From assembly GCA_000156115.1 (NCBI GenBank), contig DS995276.1, positions 1,968,476-2,032,475 of the forward strand: 64,000 nucleotides of DNA, read 5' to 3'. The position numbers were made by a program, and so were the translations under genes. Shown here piece after piece: positions 53,753 to 63,088 of the stretch (its first letter is position 1; each line of letters opens with the position of its first letter). Source of the stretch: Rhodobacteraceae bacterium HTCC2083 (GTDB lineage: Bacteria; Pseudomonadota; Alphaproteobacteria; Rhodobacterales; Rhodobacteraceae). Under the pieces are notes generated by a model. The model was not told the origin of the DNA, made no database searches, and worked only from the letters and a program-made list of their open reading frames with translations.

Positions 53753-54775
53753 ATGAAAAAGATGTTGGTTTACGCACTCGGAGCTGTTGTTGGTTTGGTG
53801 GTTCTGGCAACTGCCTTTTGGTTCACGAACCCGATGGGACTGCGGGACACGGTCCTTGCAAATCAGTTCGCCAAGATGAGGGTCGCCCCTAGTCGTCTAG
53901 GCAATCCCAAGACTCCTAGTGATTTTGGAATGACGTATAGCGACGTTGATATTGTGACCGATGACAACGTGAGGCTCAGTGCGTGGGAAATCCCGGCGGC
54001 GTCCGCTTCGGATCGGACTGTCATCCTCAACCATCCTTTGACGACAACCCGCTATGGTTCGGAAAAAGGACTTGATGGCGTTCCTGCAGAGTTCCTCCCG
54101 ATGGTCAAGCATCTCCACGATGCAGGCTATAATGTGGTGATGTATGATCATCGTGGCCAGGGCGACAGCGACGGTGGCTTGGGGCGCACCGCCAAAGGCA
54201 CCGAAGCGCTAGTCGGAACGGGCGTCACCGAATGGCAGGACGTGGTCGCATCACTAAAATACGTTCTGAGCCACGATGATTTCGCGGACGACGAGATCAT
54301 CTTCATGTCGCAATGCATGGGAGCGAATGCCACATTCCTTGCGTGGCAGAACGCGCCCGAACTGTTTGCCAACCCGCAGATCAAGGGACTTGTCGCGCAT
54401 CAGCCGACCCTGTCCTACAAGATGTCTGACCGCTTCATCCGGGCCAAGACAGGCCTCGATCTGGTGGATCGGGTTCTTGAAACCCAACTTGAAAAATACG
54501 GGATTGGCTTTGCCAATGCCTTGGAAACGGTTCCAAGTATCACGGTACCAATCCTCTTCGCGCAGGTTGAGAAGGATCAATACACCTTCAACACGGAAAC
54601 CGGGCAGAACGACATCCAGGAGATCATTGACGCGGCCACGACCGAAAACGAGGTGATCTGGATCGGCCCCGAGCATCCGAATGCATTCGGTTCTAACATG
54701 CGGTTTGACGGGTACCAGTACTTCAATCATCACCCCGAACAACTGCTGGAATTCATGTCGCGACAGTTCAGCTGA
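53753..54775 (+). CDS. Membrane-anchored alpha/beta hydrolase with Cys in the nucleophile position
   Basis: 340 aa from ATG 53753, which has AGGAGCT upstream. An N-terminal anchor or signal (MLVYALGAVVGLVVLATAFWF) precedes the hydrolase domain: VILNHPLTTTRYGS, VVMYDHRGQGDSDGGLGR, elbow MSQCMGANATF and a late His in GPEHPNAFGS. The elbow has Cys where most relatives have Ser, as in dienelactone hydrolases. Controlled by the divergent TetR gene. Likely acts on a xenobiotic or fatty compound at the membrane. Confidence 0.82.
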   Translation: MKKMLVYALGAVVGLVVLATAFWFTNPMGLRDTVLANQFAKMRVAPSRLGNPKTPSDFGMTYSDVDIVTDDNVRLSAWEIPAASASDRTVILNHPLTTTRYGSEKGLDGVPAEFLPMVKHLHDAGYNVVMYDHRGQGDSDGGLGRTAKGTEALVGTGVTEWQDVVASLKYVLSHDDFADDEIIFMSQCMGANATFLAWQNAPELFANPQIKGLVAHQPTLSYKMSDRFIRAKTGLDLVDRVLETQLEKYGIGFANALETVPSITVPILFAQVEKDQYTFNTETGQNDIQEIIDAATTENEVIWIGPEHPNAFGSNMRFDGYQYFNHHPEQLLEFMSRQFS

Positions 54776-54999
54776 GGCAGCTATCGTCCACTTCCGCACT
54801 TGCTGAAATTCAAGCAGCGGACCCTCTGGCAATCCAGCCGTAGGTCCGCTTCGTCTGCCGAGCCGACATTCGGAGAAGCAACATCAAGGAGCCTTAGCAG
54901 CGAATGTCTCCTTCTCTAATTGGGTGTTTGGGTCAAGCTCATTGAGCCTCCCCCTTTGAAGTGGTCCGCCCCTATAGTTAGGAAAGCGGAGGACCTGAG

Positions 55000-55278
55000 A
55001 TGGCCATTAAGAGACCAAAGCCCGAAGAGATTGTCGTGAAGTTACGGCAGGTTGAAGTTCTGATGGGGCAAGGCATGCCTCGGATTGACGCAATCAGACA
55101 GATCAGTGTGACTGAACAAACCTATTATCGCTGGAAGAAGAAGTATGGCGGAATGGGCACGGAACAACTCAAGGAATTAAAGCGCCTTCAGAAAGAGAAC
55201 GAACGTCTTCGGCGTGCAGTTTCCGACCTGACGCTGGATAAGTTGATCTTAAGGGAGGCCGCATCGGGAAACTTCTAA
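55000..55278 (+). CDS. IS3 transposase OrfA
   Basis: 92 aa helix-turn-helix protein ([37 protein letters not shown]) with a leucine zipper after it ([21 protein letters not shown]). It ends just beyond a canonical -1 slippery heptamer GGGAAAC at 55266-55272, read G-GGA-AAC in this frame. This would produce the OrfAB fusion transposase. Confidence 0.92.
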   Translation: MAIKRPKPEEIVVKLRQVEVLMGQGMPRIDAIRQISVTEQTYYRWKKKYGGMGTEQLKELKRLQKENERLRRAVSDLTLDKLILREAASGNF

Positions 55279-56126
55279 GCCCCTCGCGCAGGCGTGCCTG
55301 CATCAATCACGTTCGTAGTCAGTTCAAAGTTTCTGAGCGTCGTGTCTGCCGTGTATTAGGCCAACACCGATCCACGCAGCGGCGGTTGCCACAAGGGCGT
55401 GCTGACGAAGAACGCTTGGTTGCGGACATGATCGAGTTCACACGCCAGTACGGCCGATATGGCTATCGTCGGGTTGCAGCCCTGCTGAGAGACGCGGGTT
55501 GGCAGGTTAATGACAAGCGTGTCGAACGCCTATGGCGACGTGAGGGGCTTAAAGTGCCAATGAAGCAACCAAAGAAAGGACGGCTCTGGCTGAATGACGG
55601 ATCATGTGTCCGTTTACGTCCCGAGTATCGTAATCACGTCTGGTCGTATGACTTCGTGCATCACCGGACAGATGATGGTAGGGCGTTTCGGACGCTTAAC
55701 ATCTTGGACGAGCATAGCCGAGAATGTCTGGCGATCCGAGTGAAACGAAAGCTGAACTCGACGGAGGTCATCGACGCTCTTACGGACCTGTTCATCTTGC
55801 GAGGTTTCCCTGCCTACATCCGTTCAGACAACGGCCCTGAGTTCATTGCTGAGGCCGTCAGAGATTGGATCAAAGCCGTGGGAGCCAAGACGGCTTATAT
55901 AGAACCTGGATCACCCTGGGAGAACGGATACTGCGAAAGCTTCAACGGGAGAATGCGAGACGAGTTGCTGAACGGTGAAATCTTCTACTCGCTCCGAGAA
56001 GCCCAAATCATCATTGAAAGATGGAGGAACCATTACAACACCAAGCGACCACACAGTGCATTGGGCTACCGCCCGCCCGCGCCAGAGGCCATCATCCCGA
56101 TGGACCAAAGGCCAATCATGCACTAA
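55264..56126 (+). CDS. IS3 transposase OrfB (DDE integrase), made by -1 frameshift
   Basis: Open in the -1 frame from before 55270: [19 protein letters not shown], with no ATG, then the integrase core. [14 protein letters not shown] (first Asp), [12 protein letters not shown] (second Asp) and [21 protein letters not shown] (Glu) give the DDE triad. The end [19 protein letters not shown] is typical. All parts look intact, so the element may be active. The internal start at 55386 would lose the HTH-like N-terminus. Confidence 0.9.
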
Positions 56127-56147
56127 CTTTCAAATTGGACCACTCAA

Positions 56148-56924
56148 GTGGGGCTGCTCACTCCCAAAGCCGAGCTTACACTGAGCGGTATTGCGGTTCT
56201 CGCTCCCGGCACCAAAAAGCCGACGTTGGCGGGCTTAAGTTTTGCACTGTTGCCGGGACAGGTTCTTGGGGTGATCGGCAATAGCGGGATGGGCAAGTCG
56301 ACCTTGGCGAAAGCGATGCTCGGTGTTCTGCCTGCGGCGCACGGTGAAATCTGTCTTGGGGGTGCGACGCTTGATCAATATGACCCAGATCAGCTAGGCG
56401 GCCTAATTGGATACTTGCCGCAAGATGTGACACTTTTCACGGACACGGTGGCCGAAAATATTGCGCGCATGTCCACATCGCCTGATGAAAAAACGGTGTT
56501 TGACGCTGCGAAACGCGCCAATGCCCATGAAATGATTTTGGCGTTACCAGAGGGCTACCAAACCATTCTTCATGGCAGCGACAGCCAATTATCAGGCGGA
56601 CAGCAGCAACGCCTGGCCCTCGCGCGCGCGCTTTATGGGGATCCGGTGCTACTTGTTATGGACGAGCCTAACTCTGCGCTCGACAGCGTGGGGACGGCAG
56701 CATTAAATCGTACGATCCGTGAATTTCGCAGCTCTGACAGGGCCGTTGTTATCATGACGCATCGCCCTGCAGCGATTTCAGAATGTGACCGGATCATTGT
56801 GATCGAACATGGGCGCATAAAGGCGAGTGGTCCGCGCGACGATGTGCTTCAAGCGATGCTTCAGAATGCAGGAGATATACAACGTACGGTTTCGACAGGA
56901 GGGGCCGATGCGCAGTGGGTGTGA
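56148..56924 (+). pseudogene. Type I secretion ATPase, N-terminal membrane domain lost at IS edge
   Basis: Only the nucleotide-binding half remains, 258 aa against about 570 in the PrtD/LapB-type family. Walker A GNSGMGKSTLAKAMLG near residue 43, PQDVTLFTDTVAENIA, signature LSGGQQQRLALARAL near 142, and Walker B VLLVMDEPNSALD. The first codon, GTG, lies inside the right terminal repeat of the IS3 element and has no ribosome site. No trace of the membrane domain lies left of the IS, so the insertion came with a deletion. It overlaps hlyD by 17 bp. Export through it is unlikely. Confidence 0.85.
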
Positions 56925-58182
56925 ACCGGTGAAAAAACGAGTTGGGGCGGCAAGGGGGCCATTGTTCATCGGATATTTCGCGCTCTGCGTTCTGATCTGC
57001 GTGATTGGGGTTTGGAGCGTTCAAGCACGCATCGCCGGTGCGGTCATTGCCTCTGGCATGATCGAGGTAGAGAACAATCGCCAGATTCTACAACACCCGC
57101 AAGGCGGTGTCGTCGGTGAATTGCTTGCACGCGATGGGGATCGCGTTGAAGTAGGCGATGTTGTGTTGCGCTTTGATGATCAGCTTTTGCAATCCGAGCT
57201 CGCAATTGTGACAAATCAATTGAACGTTTTGTGTGCGCGCAAGGCTCGTTTAGTGGCTGAGGCTGACGAGACCGATACGATTGCTTTCGATACCTTGCTC
57301 TTAGCTGCGGCAGCGGAAAATCCTGAGATTAACTTGCTTATAGACGGGCAAACCCGCTTGTTTCGCGCACGAAATAAGTCGCTTGAGCAAGAAGAAGAGC
57401 AAATCGAAAATCAAGTTGTGCAAACCAAAGACCAGATTACGGGATTTTCGCGACAATTGGCGGCGACACAAAACCAATCGGCGCTTTTGATTGACGAGTT
57501 GGCAGATTTGCAAACCCTGTTTGATAAAGGTCTGGCACAGGCCTCTCGTGTGTCTGCACTTAAACGCGAACGTGCGCGGCTCCTTGGGGAGGTGGGTCAG
57601 TTTGAAGCAAGGATCGCGCAGCTTGAAGGGGATATTGCACGGCTTGAGATAGAAAAGCTGCGACTAAGGTCAGTGCGTCGCGAACAAGCTATCGCTAGCT
57701 TGCGAGACCTGTCCGTTCAAGAGATCGAGCTTGCGGAGCGAGAGCTGTCCACACGGGACACGCTCTCCAAGATGGCGATGCGCACACCGGTTTCTGGTGT
57801 AATTTACGGCAGTCGCGTTTTTGCGGTGCAATCAGTGATCTCGCCTGCTGATCCCGTGATGTATGTCATCCCGCAAGATCAACCGCTTATTGTTGCCGCG
57901 CGTATTGCAGCGATCCACATTGATCAGGTTCACGTTGGTCAAGACGCCGCTTTGCGATTTAGTGCTTTTGATCAACGTCCCACGCCAGAGATTTTTGGAA
58001 CCGTGTCCAAGATTTCGGCAGACGTCTATGCAGATGAGGTGTCGGGCCAAACCTACTACCTCGCTAATCTTGTTCCCAAGTCAGGCGAGCTGGCTAAACT
58101 GGACATTCAGGTGCTCTTGCCCGGTATGCCTGTGGAAACCTTTATCAGAACCGTAGAACGATCTCCATTAGTTACCTCGTGA
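56908..58182 (+). CDS. HlyD-family type I secretion adaptor
   Basis: 424 aa inner-membrane fusion protein that would bridge the ATPase and a TolC-type channel. One span near residues 22-43 (PLFIGYFALCVLICVIGVWS), a biotinyl-lipoyl half-motif (LQHPQGGVVGELLARDGDRVEVGDVVLRFD), long coiled coils from about 140 to 300, and the closing VLLPGMPVETFI. AGGAGGGG precedes the ATG. The gene is intact, but its upstream ATPase is truncated. No tolC is in the window. Confidence 0.9.
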   Translation: MRSGCEPVKKRVGAARGPLFIGYFALCVLICVIGVWSVQARIAGAVIASGMIEVENNRQILQHPQGGVVGELLARDGDRVEVGDVVLRFDDQLLQSELAIVTNQLNVLCARKARLVAEADETDTIAFDTLLLAAAAENPEINLLIDGQTRLFRARNKSLEQEEEQIENQVVQTKDQITGFSRQLAATQNQSALLIDELADLQTLFDKGLAQASRVSALKRERARLLGEVGQFEARIAQLEGDIARLEIEKLRLRSVRREQAIASLRDLSVQEIELAERELSTRDTLSKMAMRTPVSGVIYGSRVFAVQSVISPADPVMYVIPQDQPLIVAARIAAIHIDQVHVGQDAALRFSAFDQRPTPEIFGTVSKISADVYADEVSGQTYYLANLVPKSGELAKLDIQVLLPGMPVETFIRTVERSPLVTS

Positions 58183-58320
58183 CGCCTTTGATGGACTATT
58201 TTAACAAAGCGTTTAGAGAGGACTGACCCCTCCGCCCCTTTATTTCAGAGTGATTGTAGGCTTCTAGACGTATTGCTGCGATATGACTACGCTAGGCGTT
58301 AACGCGTCTAGGGAAAGCTA

Positions 58321-59583
58321 ATGCAAACACTGCGAAATACTTCGCAAGGGTCGAGCTCCGCTCTTGTGATTGGTGGGGGTATCGTTGGTTTGGCAACCGC
58401 TTATGCACTGTGTCAGCAGGGTATTCGCGTGACGGTTTTGGATGGCGCTGCGGTCGATCATCGCGCCTCGTCCGCAACGGCGGGGATCATTGGGGGTTCA
58501 AGCGTTATTCCTTGGGCCAACTCTAAACTTTGGCCACGACTTCCGCTGCATTTTCTTGATCAAGATGGACCACTTAGGATGGCGTTGCCTTTTCCCAAAG
58601 GCCTACCCAGTTTCTTCAAACAAAGCGTCGTGTCCGGGCGCGGAACTGCGCGTGCGCAAAGTGCGGCGGGCTTGGCCAATCTTGGTTTGCGGGGCTGGGA
58701 TGCTTGGCAGGAGCTTCTTACTGATTTGCCGGGTGCCAAGGATCTCTTCGTGCAGCAAGGCTGCTTGTTTTATTACGAAATTGATGCAGATCAGTCAGCG
58801 GATGCGAACGCAAATGCGCTGCGTCGCAGTTTTGGAATGGACCTGACTGACTTGAACAATACGGAAATGGAAGCGATCCTACCGCCCTTGTCACGGCCTG
58901 TCGCGGGTGGCGTGCGTGTTAATTCCGCGGGACATGTTCTTGATCCTGTGGGTTTGCAAAGACGTTTGGTCAAAGCAATCGAGGTGGGTGGTGGCGCGAT
59001 TATTCAACAGCGAGTGAGCAAGTTGGTCAGTCAAGACGGCAGAATTACTTCCGTTGTAACGAATGGCACGCACTTTGACGCTGACAGCGTCATTTTGTGT
59101 GCCGGCAGCGGCAGCGCTGAACTGGCCAAACCGCTTGGCCTGAACATTCCGATGATCCCCGCGTGGGGCGCGTCGGTCACGTTTACCAATGCAGCCGTTG
59201 ATTTGCGAACGCCGATCTTGCTTCTCAAAGACGGGATTGCCGTGACACCGTCAACTGAAGGTTTGCGGGTGTCTGGATTGTTACAAGTGGGAGGCGCGGG
59301 CAGGGCGCAAGCGATGATCAAGACGTTGAAACTTCAAGCGAAACGGCTTTTTGGTGCGTTCGCATACGACGAGATTACAACTTGCATAGGGCCGCGCCCG
59401 TTGAGCGCGGATTCACTTGCATTTCTTGGGCCAGATCCGAGCCACGACAATCTGTTTCATAACTTCGGGCATGGGCATTGGGGGCTGACGCAAGCGTCTA
59501 TTTCGGCGCAGATCACGGCCGATCTTGTCCTTGGGAATGCGCCGAAGTTCGACATAAGCGCCTATAGGACAGATCGATATTAG
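58321..59583 (+). CDS. FAD-dependent D-amino-acid dehydrogenase (DadA-like)
   Basis: 420 aa. The N-terminal dinucleotide fold is ALVIGGGIVGLATAYALCQQGIRVTVLDG at about residue 14, and the DAO-fold ending has HNFGHGHWGLTQASISAQITADLV. Family members oxidise D-amino acids to keto acids on the inner face of the membrane. Its stop overlaps that of the convergent N-acyl-D-amino-acid deacylase, which makes a D-amino-acid substrate plausible. Confidence 0.85.
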   Translation: MQTLRNTSQGSSSALVIGGGIVGLATAYALCQQGIRVTVLDGAAVDHRASSATAGIIGGSSVIPWANSKLWPRLPLHFLDQDGPLRMALPFPKGLPSFFKQSVVSGRGTARAQSAAGLANLGLRGWDAWQELLTDLPGAKDLFVQQGCLFYYEIDADQSADANANALRRSFGMDLTDLNNTEMEAILPPLSRPVAGGVRVNSAGHVLDPVGLQRRLVKAIEVGGGAIIQQRVSKLVSQDGRITSVVTNGTHFDADSVILCAGSGSAELAKPLGLNIPMIPAWGASVTFTNAAVDLRTPILLLKDGIAVTPSTEGLRVSGLLQVGGAGRAQAMIKTLKLQAKRLFGAFAYDEITTCIGPRPLSADSLAFLGPDPSHDNLFHNFGHGHWGLTQASISAQITADLVLGNAPKFDISAYRTDRY

Positions 59584-61187
59584 GCCACGAATTCGCGAAT
59601 GACCTGACCCGCGTTGACCGAAATACGTTCGCCATCTTGCATGGCGAGCTTGCCGTTGACCAAGACGTGACAAATTCCAGATGCGTAACGGCGCGGGTTT
59701 TTTGCGGTGGCGTTGCTGGCGATGTTGACCTGATCGAAGACGCAGACATCCGCGTGATAGCCAACTTTCAAATGTCCGCGCCCTTTCAAACCAAGTCGGG
59801 CGGCTGGAACTGCGGTAAGTTTGGAGAGGCCTTCCGCCAACGACAAAACACCGCGATCACGCACGTAGTATTGCAAGAAACGCGCCGCCCAGCCGTAGCC
59901 TGTGAGCGAGCCGATATGATCTTTTAAGATCCCCTCATTCGCGGTCGCGACCGTATCTGAAATCACCGCGCATTCGGATTGATTGAGACATAGATCAACG
60001 TCCTCATCGCGAAAGGAGCGCGAGGCCCACATGCACGACATCAAATCCTGACCCTCTTCGAGCAGGATGTCGAGTACCGCATCATAGGGGTGACAATTGC
60101 GCATCCGCCCGATCTCTGCGAAATCCATACCAACGATATCTTTGTTATGCGTCGCGTTCAGTAGCACGATGTCGGACCATTTCTCGGCCTTCACGATCAG
60201 CCACATCGGCTGGGGGTTGGCTTTGATTTTGTCGCGCATTTCGGCGTTATCGAGCCGCTCTAACACATCATCAATGCTGCCCGCTTGCGCCCATTTGGGC
60301 AGGATCGCAGCCATCAAGGTGTTGTTCCAATCGTGTGGAATCACATCAAAGGCGATGTCTGTATCATGGCGACGCGCGAGTTCGATCATCTCTAACGTAT
60401 GCTCCATCGCATACTCAGGCGCGCCGAATTTTGGTTGGATATGACTGATTTGCAGCTTCGCACCGGATTGACGGGCGGTCGCGATGGCCTCGGCAAAACC
60501 GAGATCATAATGCGTGTCACGATTGCGCACATGGGTTGCGTACAGGCGTTTGTATTTCGCAGCCACTTCGCACAGGGGGACAAGATGTTCGGGCGCTGCA
60601 AGAATGCCGGGGAAATACTCAAGTCCAGAAGAAAATCCGCCTGCGCCTTCATCCATGCATTTATCAACGAGCTTGGCCATTTCCGCGACGTCTTCGGGTT
60701 CGCCGGGGTGCAAGTCTCCGCCAAGAATGGCGCGGTGAATGGTGCCGTGACCGACAAAGGCCATCACGTTGACGCCTAACTCTGTAGCGTCCAGCACATC
60801 CAGATAATCGCCAAAGCCGAGCCATGTGTCATGGGTGGCGGCAGCCGTGTACCAAGGTGCGACGCGGCGGATGTCATCCTTAGAGTTCACAGGTGCACAG
60901 CTGGCACCGCATTGGCCGATCACTTCGGTTGTGACGCCTTGATGCACTTGGCTTTCGGCACGCCCATCCGCGATCAGTGTGAAATCCGAATGCGTATGCA
61001 TGTCGATAAAACCGGGCGAAACCACGAGGCCTTGCACATCTATGACCCGTTCGGCGGCTCCAAGGTTTAACTCGCCGACGGGTTCGACAGCAACGATCAT
61101 CCCATCCTTGATAGCGACATCTCCGACAAAGCTGTCTTTGCCTGAGCCATCAAAAACATCGCCGCCATTTAGGATCAGATCATACAT
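59580..61187 (-). CDS. N-acyl-D-amino-acid deacylase (D-aminoacylase)
   Basis: 535 aa amidohydrolase that frees D-amino acids from N-acyl forms. IDMHTHSDFTLIADGRAES provides the first metal histidines, TTEVIGQCGASCAPV a metal-bridging Cys region, YATHVRNRDTHYDLG and ISHIQPKFG further ligands. The C-terminus has GHLKVGYHADVCVFD as in this amidohydrolase group. 11 bp downstream of the TRAP permease genes and in the same orientation, so uptake and deacylation are coupled. Confidence 0.9.
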   Translation of the reverse strand: MYDLILNGGDVFDGSGKDSFVGDVAIKDGMIVAVEPVGELNLGAAERVIDVQGLVVSPGFIDMHTHSDFTLIADGRAESQVHQGVTTEVIGQCGASCAPVNSKDDIRRVAPWYTAAATHDTWLGFGDYLDVLDATELGVNVMAFVGHGTIHRAILGGDLHPGEPEDVAEMAKLVDKCMDEGAGGFSSGLEYFPGILAAPEHLVPLCEVAAKYKRLYATHVRNRDTHYDLGFAEAIATARQSGAKLQISHIQPKFGAPEYAMEHTLEMIELARRHDTDIAFDVIPHDWNNTLMAAILPKWAQAGSIDDVLERLDNAEMRDKIKANPQPMWLIVKAEKWSDIVLLNATHNKDIVGMDFAEIGRMRNCHPYDAVLDILLEEGQDLMSCMWASRSFRDEDVDLCLNQSECAVISDTVATANEGILKDHIGSLTGYGWAARFLQYYVRDRGVLSLAEGLSKLTAVPAARLGLKGRGHLKVGYHADVCVFDQVNIASNATAKNPRRYASGICHVLVNGKLAMQDGERISVNAGQVIREFVA

Positions 61188-61198
61188 GCAGTATTCTC

Positions 61199-62488
61199 CT
61201 ATAAGGCAGGACCATAGGCCCAGTTTGGTAGCAAGACAGACAATTCGGGGAAGGCGATCAGGATCAATAGGCCGATGATATAGGCCAGAATGAACGGCAA
61301 AACAGCCACCGAGATGCGTTCAATTGAAATGCCCGAAATGCGCGCCGCCACCGACAAGTTTCCACCCAGTGGAGGTGTCAGAAAGCCGATCTCGCAGGTG
61401 ATCACTGTGAAGATGCCGAACATCACGGGATCCACGCCAAGTGAGAGCATCAGAGGCAGGAATACAGAGGTGAACAGCACGATCTGCGCGAGGCTTTCCA
61501 TGAATGTGCCGATGAAGATGTAGAAGACGCCGACCATAATCAGGATCAGATATTTGTTGTCCGTGATTGAGGTGATGCCCTCTTGGACGGCCGTCGGTAC
61601 GTCATAGAATGCGGTGAGCTGACCGAAGGCCAAGGTCGGTGCGATGATGATCAAGATACCTGTGAGCAAAGCGGTAAAACGCAGCGCTTCGATGATCTTT
61701 TTTAACGTAAGTTCGCGGTAGATGAACAACCCGACGAAAAGCGAATAAAACACTGCGACGCCCGCGGCCTCAGAGGGTGTGAACGCGCCGCCGTAGATGC
61801 CGCCTAGGATCAGAACTGGTGCACCGATGGACCATTTGCCATCCCATGCCGCCTTGAGGAACGGGGCCCATGTGAACGGATCGCCACCACCACCGTAGCC
61901 GCGTTTGCGAGCGATGATGTAAGTGGTGATCATCAAAAGTCCGGTGATGAGGATGCCCGGCAAGATGCCCGCGAGGAAAAGGCGCGGGATCGACGTGTCC
62001 GAGACGAGACCATAGATGATGAGCAGATTGGACGGAGGAATGAGACTGCCAAGCGCACCGCCAGCAGCAGTAATACCTGCCGCGAAGGGTACATCGTAAC
62101 CGTCGCGTTTCATGGCTGGAACAGTGACCGAGCCAATCGCCGCCGTTGTAGCAGGGCCAGAGCCTGAGAGCGCTGCGAAGAGCGCGCAGGCGAAGACCGT
62201 GACCAAACCCATCGAGCCGCGGTACGCCCCGACCAGCGTTGTTGCGATGCCGATCATGCGTTTGGCCATGCCGCCGACTTCCATCAATCGACCTGCCAAA
62301 ACGAACAGTGGAATTGTTAGCAAAGGGAAGGGGGTGAGGCTGCCGTAACTGGTTTGCGCGATCAGCGTATAGGGGATGTCGATCATGTAAATACCGACGG
62401 CTGTGGTGATGCCGACGGCGACGAACAAAGGAATACCGATGATCGTGGCGATGATGAAGACGATTGCAAGGATTGCGAGGGGGCTCAT
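61199..62488 (-). CDS. TRAP transporter large permease (DctM)
   Basis: 429 aa with about 12 membrane spans. LTIPLFVLAGRLMEVGGMAKRMIGIATTLVGAYRGSMGLVTVFACALFAALSGSGPATTAAIG is the DctM signature and GFLTPPLGGNLSVAARISG closes it. Moves the substrate with a sodium gradient. The start overlaps dctQ's stop by ATGA. Confidence 0.95.
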   Translation of the reverse strand: MSPLAILAIVFIIATIIGIPLFVAVGITTAVGIYMIDIPYTLIAQTSYGSLTPFPLLTIPLFVLAGRLMEVGGMAKRMIGIATTLVGAYRGSMGLVTVFACALFAALSGSGPATTAAIGSVTVPAMKRDGYDVPFAAGITAAGGALGSLIPPSNLLIIYGLVSDTSIPRLFLAGILPGILITGLLMITTYIIARKRGYGGGGDPFTWAPFLKAAWDGKWSIGAPVLILGGIYGGAFTPSEAAGVAVFYSLFVGLFIYRELTLKKIIEALRFTALLTGILIIIAPTLAFGQLTAFYDVPTAVQEGITSITDNKYLILIMVGVFYIFIGTFMESLAQIVLFTSVFLPLMLSLGVDPVMFGIFTVITCEIGFLTPPLGGNLSVAARISGISIERISVAVLPFILAYIIGLLILIAFPELSVLLPNWAYGPAL

Positions 62489-63018
62489 ACGTGCAGCTCC
62501 GTGTCATCAAGATCGCCTGTTTCGTCAAGTTCTCCTGGCAGTCCCTCGCGACCATCGCGAACCCACAAAACATAGGTCTGGATCAAACGCAGCAGCATCA
62601 TCGTGTAGCCGATGATCAACACGGTTTGGGGGTAGAATTGATTGATCCCAAGGCTTGGGCTGGTTTCGGTGAAGCGCCAGAATATGTAGAGATAATCCCA
62701 GCTCACGCGGATCATAAAGAGGCAGAAGGCTGCCCAAAAGAAGTCCGCGATGAAAACGACCCAGGTGCCGTATTTCGTCGGCAGTGATTGCACAGCTATC
62801 ATGATGCGGATGTGGAACCGTTCGCGCACGCACAGTGACGCGCCCATGTAGACGGCCCAAACCATAGCAATCGCCGCGGTTTCTTCGGTCCAATGCAGCG
62901 CAACATCAAAGATGTAGCGCGCCGCAACTTGCGAGATAACAGCGGCAGAAATTATCACCAGACAGGTACATGTAATCAATTCCTCGAAATGACGTTCGAG
63001 CCAACGCAGCACGCTCAT
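62485..63018 (-). CDS. TRAP transporter small permease (DctQ)
   Basis: 177 aa from ATG 63018, which has GGAGAC upstream; a longer frame reaches into the preceding gap. Four membrane spans, with RWLERHFEELITCTCLVIIS, FDVALHWTEETAAIAMVWAVYMGAS and FLWAAFCLF-like FFWAAFCLFMI. Forms the membrane complex with DctM. Overlaps dctM by ATGA. Confidence 0.93.
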   Translation of the reverse strand: MSVLRWLERHFEELITCTCLVIISAAVISQVAARYIFDVALHWTEETAAIAMVWAVYMGASLCVRERFHIRIMIAVQSLPTKYGTWVVFIADFFWAAFCLFMIRVSWDYLYIFWRFTETSPSLGINQFYPQTVLIIGYTMMLLRLIQTYVLWVRDGREGLPGELDETGDLDDTELHV

Positions 63019-63047
63019 GCTTGTCTCCTGAATGATATGGGGGAGTT

Positions 63048-63078
63048 GGAAAAGAGAGGGGGCGCTGATGGCCCCCTC
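63048..63078 (-). terminator. Hairpin between the TRAP binding protein and its permeases
   Basis: GAGGGGGC and GCCCCCTC form a perfect 8 bp stem with a 7 nt loop; on the minus strand TCTTTTCC follows. It stands 10 bp after the dctP stop, and probably limits readthrough to the permease genes. Confidence 0.7.
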
Positions 63079-63088
63079 GCTCAAGTGC

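Larger units (their letters stand above)
54943..56161 (+). mobile_element. IS3-family insertion sequence (IS407-like group)
   Basis: About 1.22 kb. The left end TGAGCCTCCCCCTTTGAAGT and the right end, which is the inverse of TGAGCAGCCCCACTTGAGTG, form imperfect terminal repeats. Inside are orfA and orfB in the -1 relationship. No clear target duplication is seen (CAT before, CTC after), consistent with a deletion next to the element. Its right end cuts into a type I secretion ATPase gene. Confidence 0.88.
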
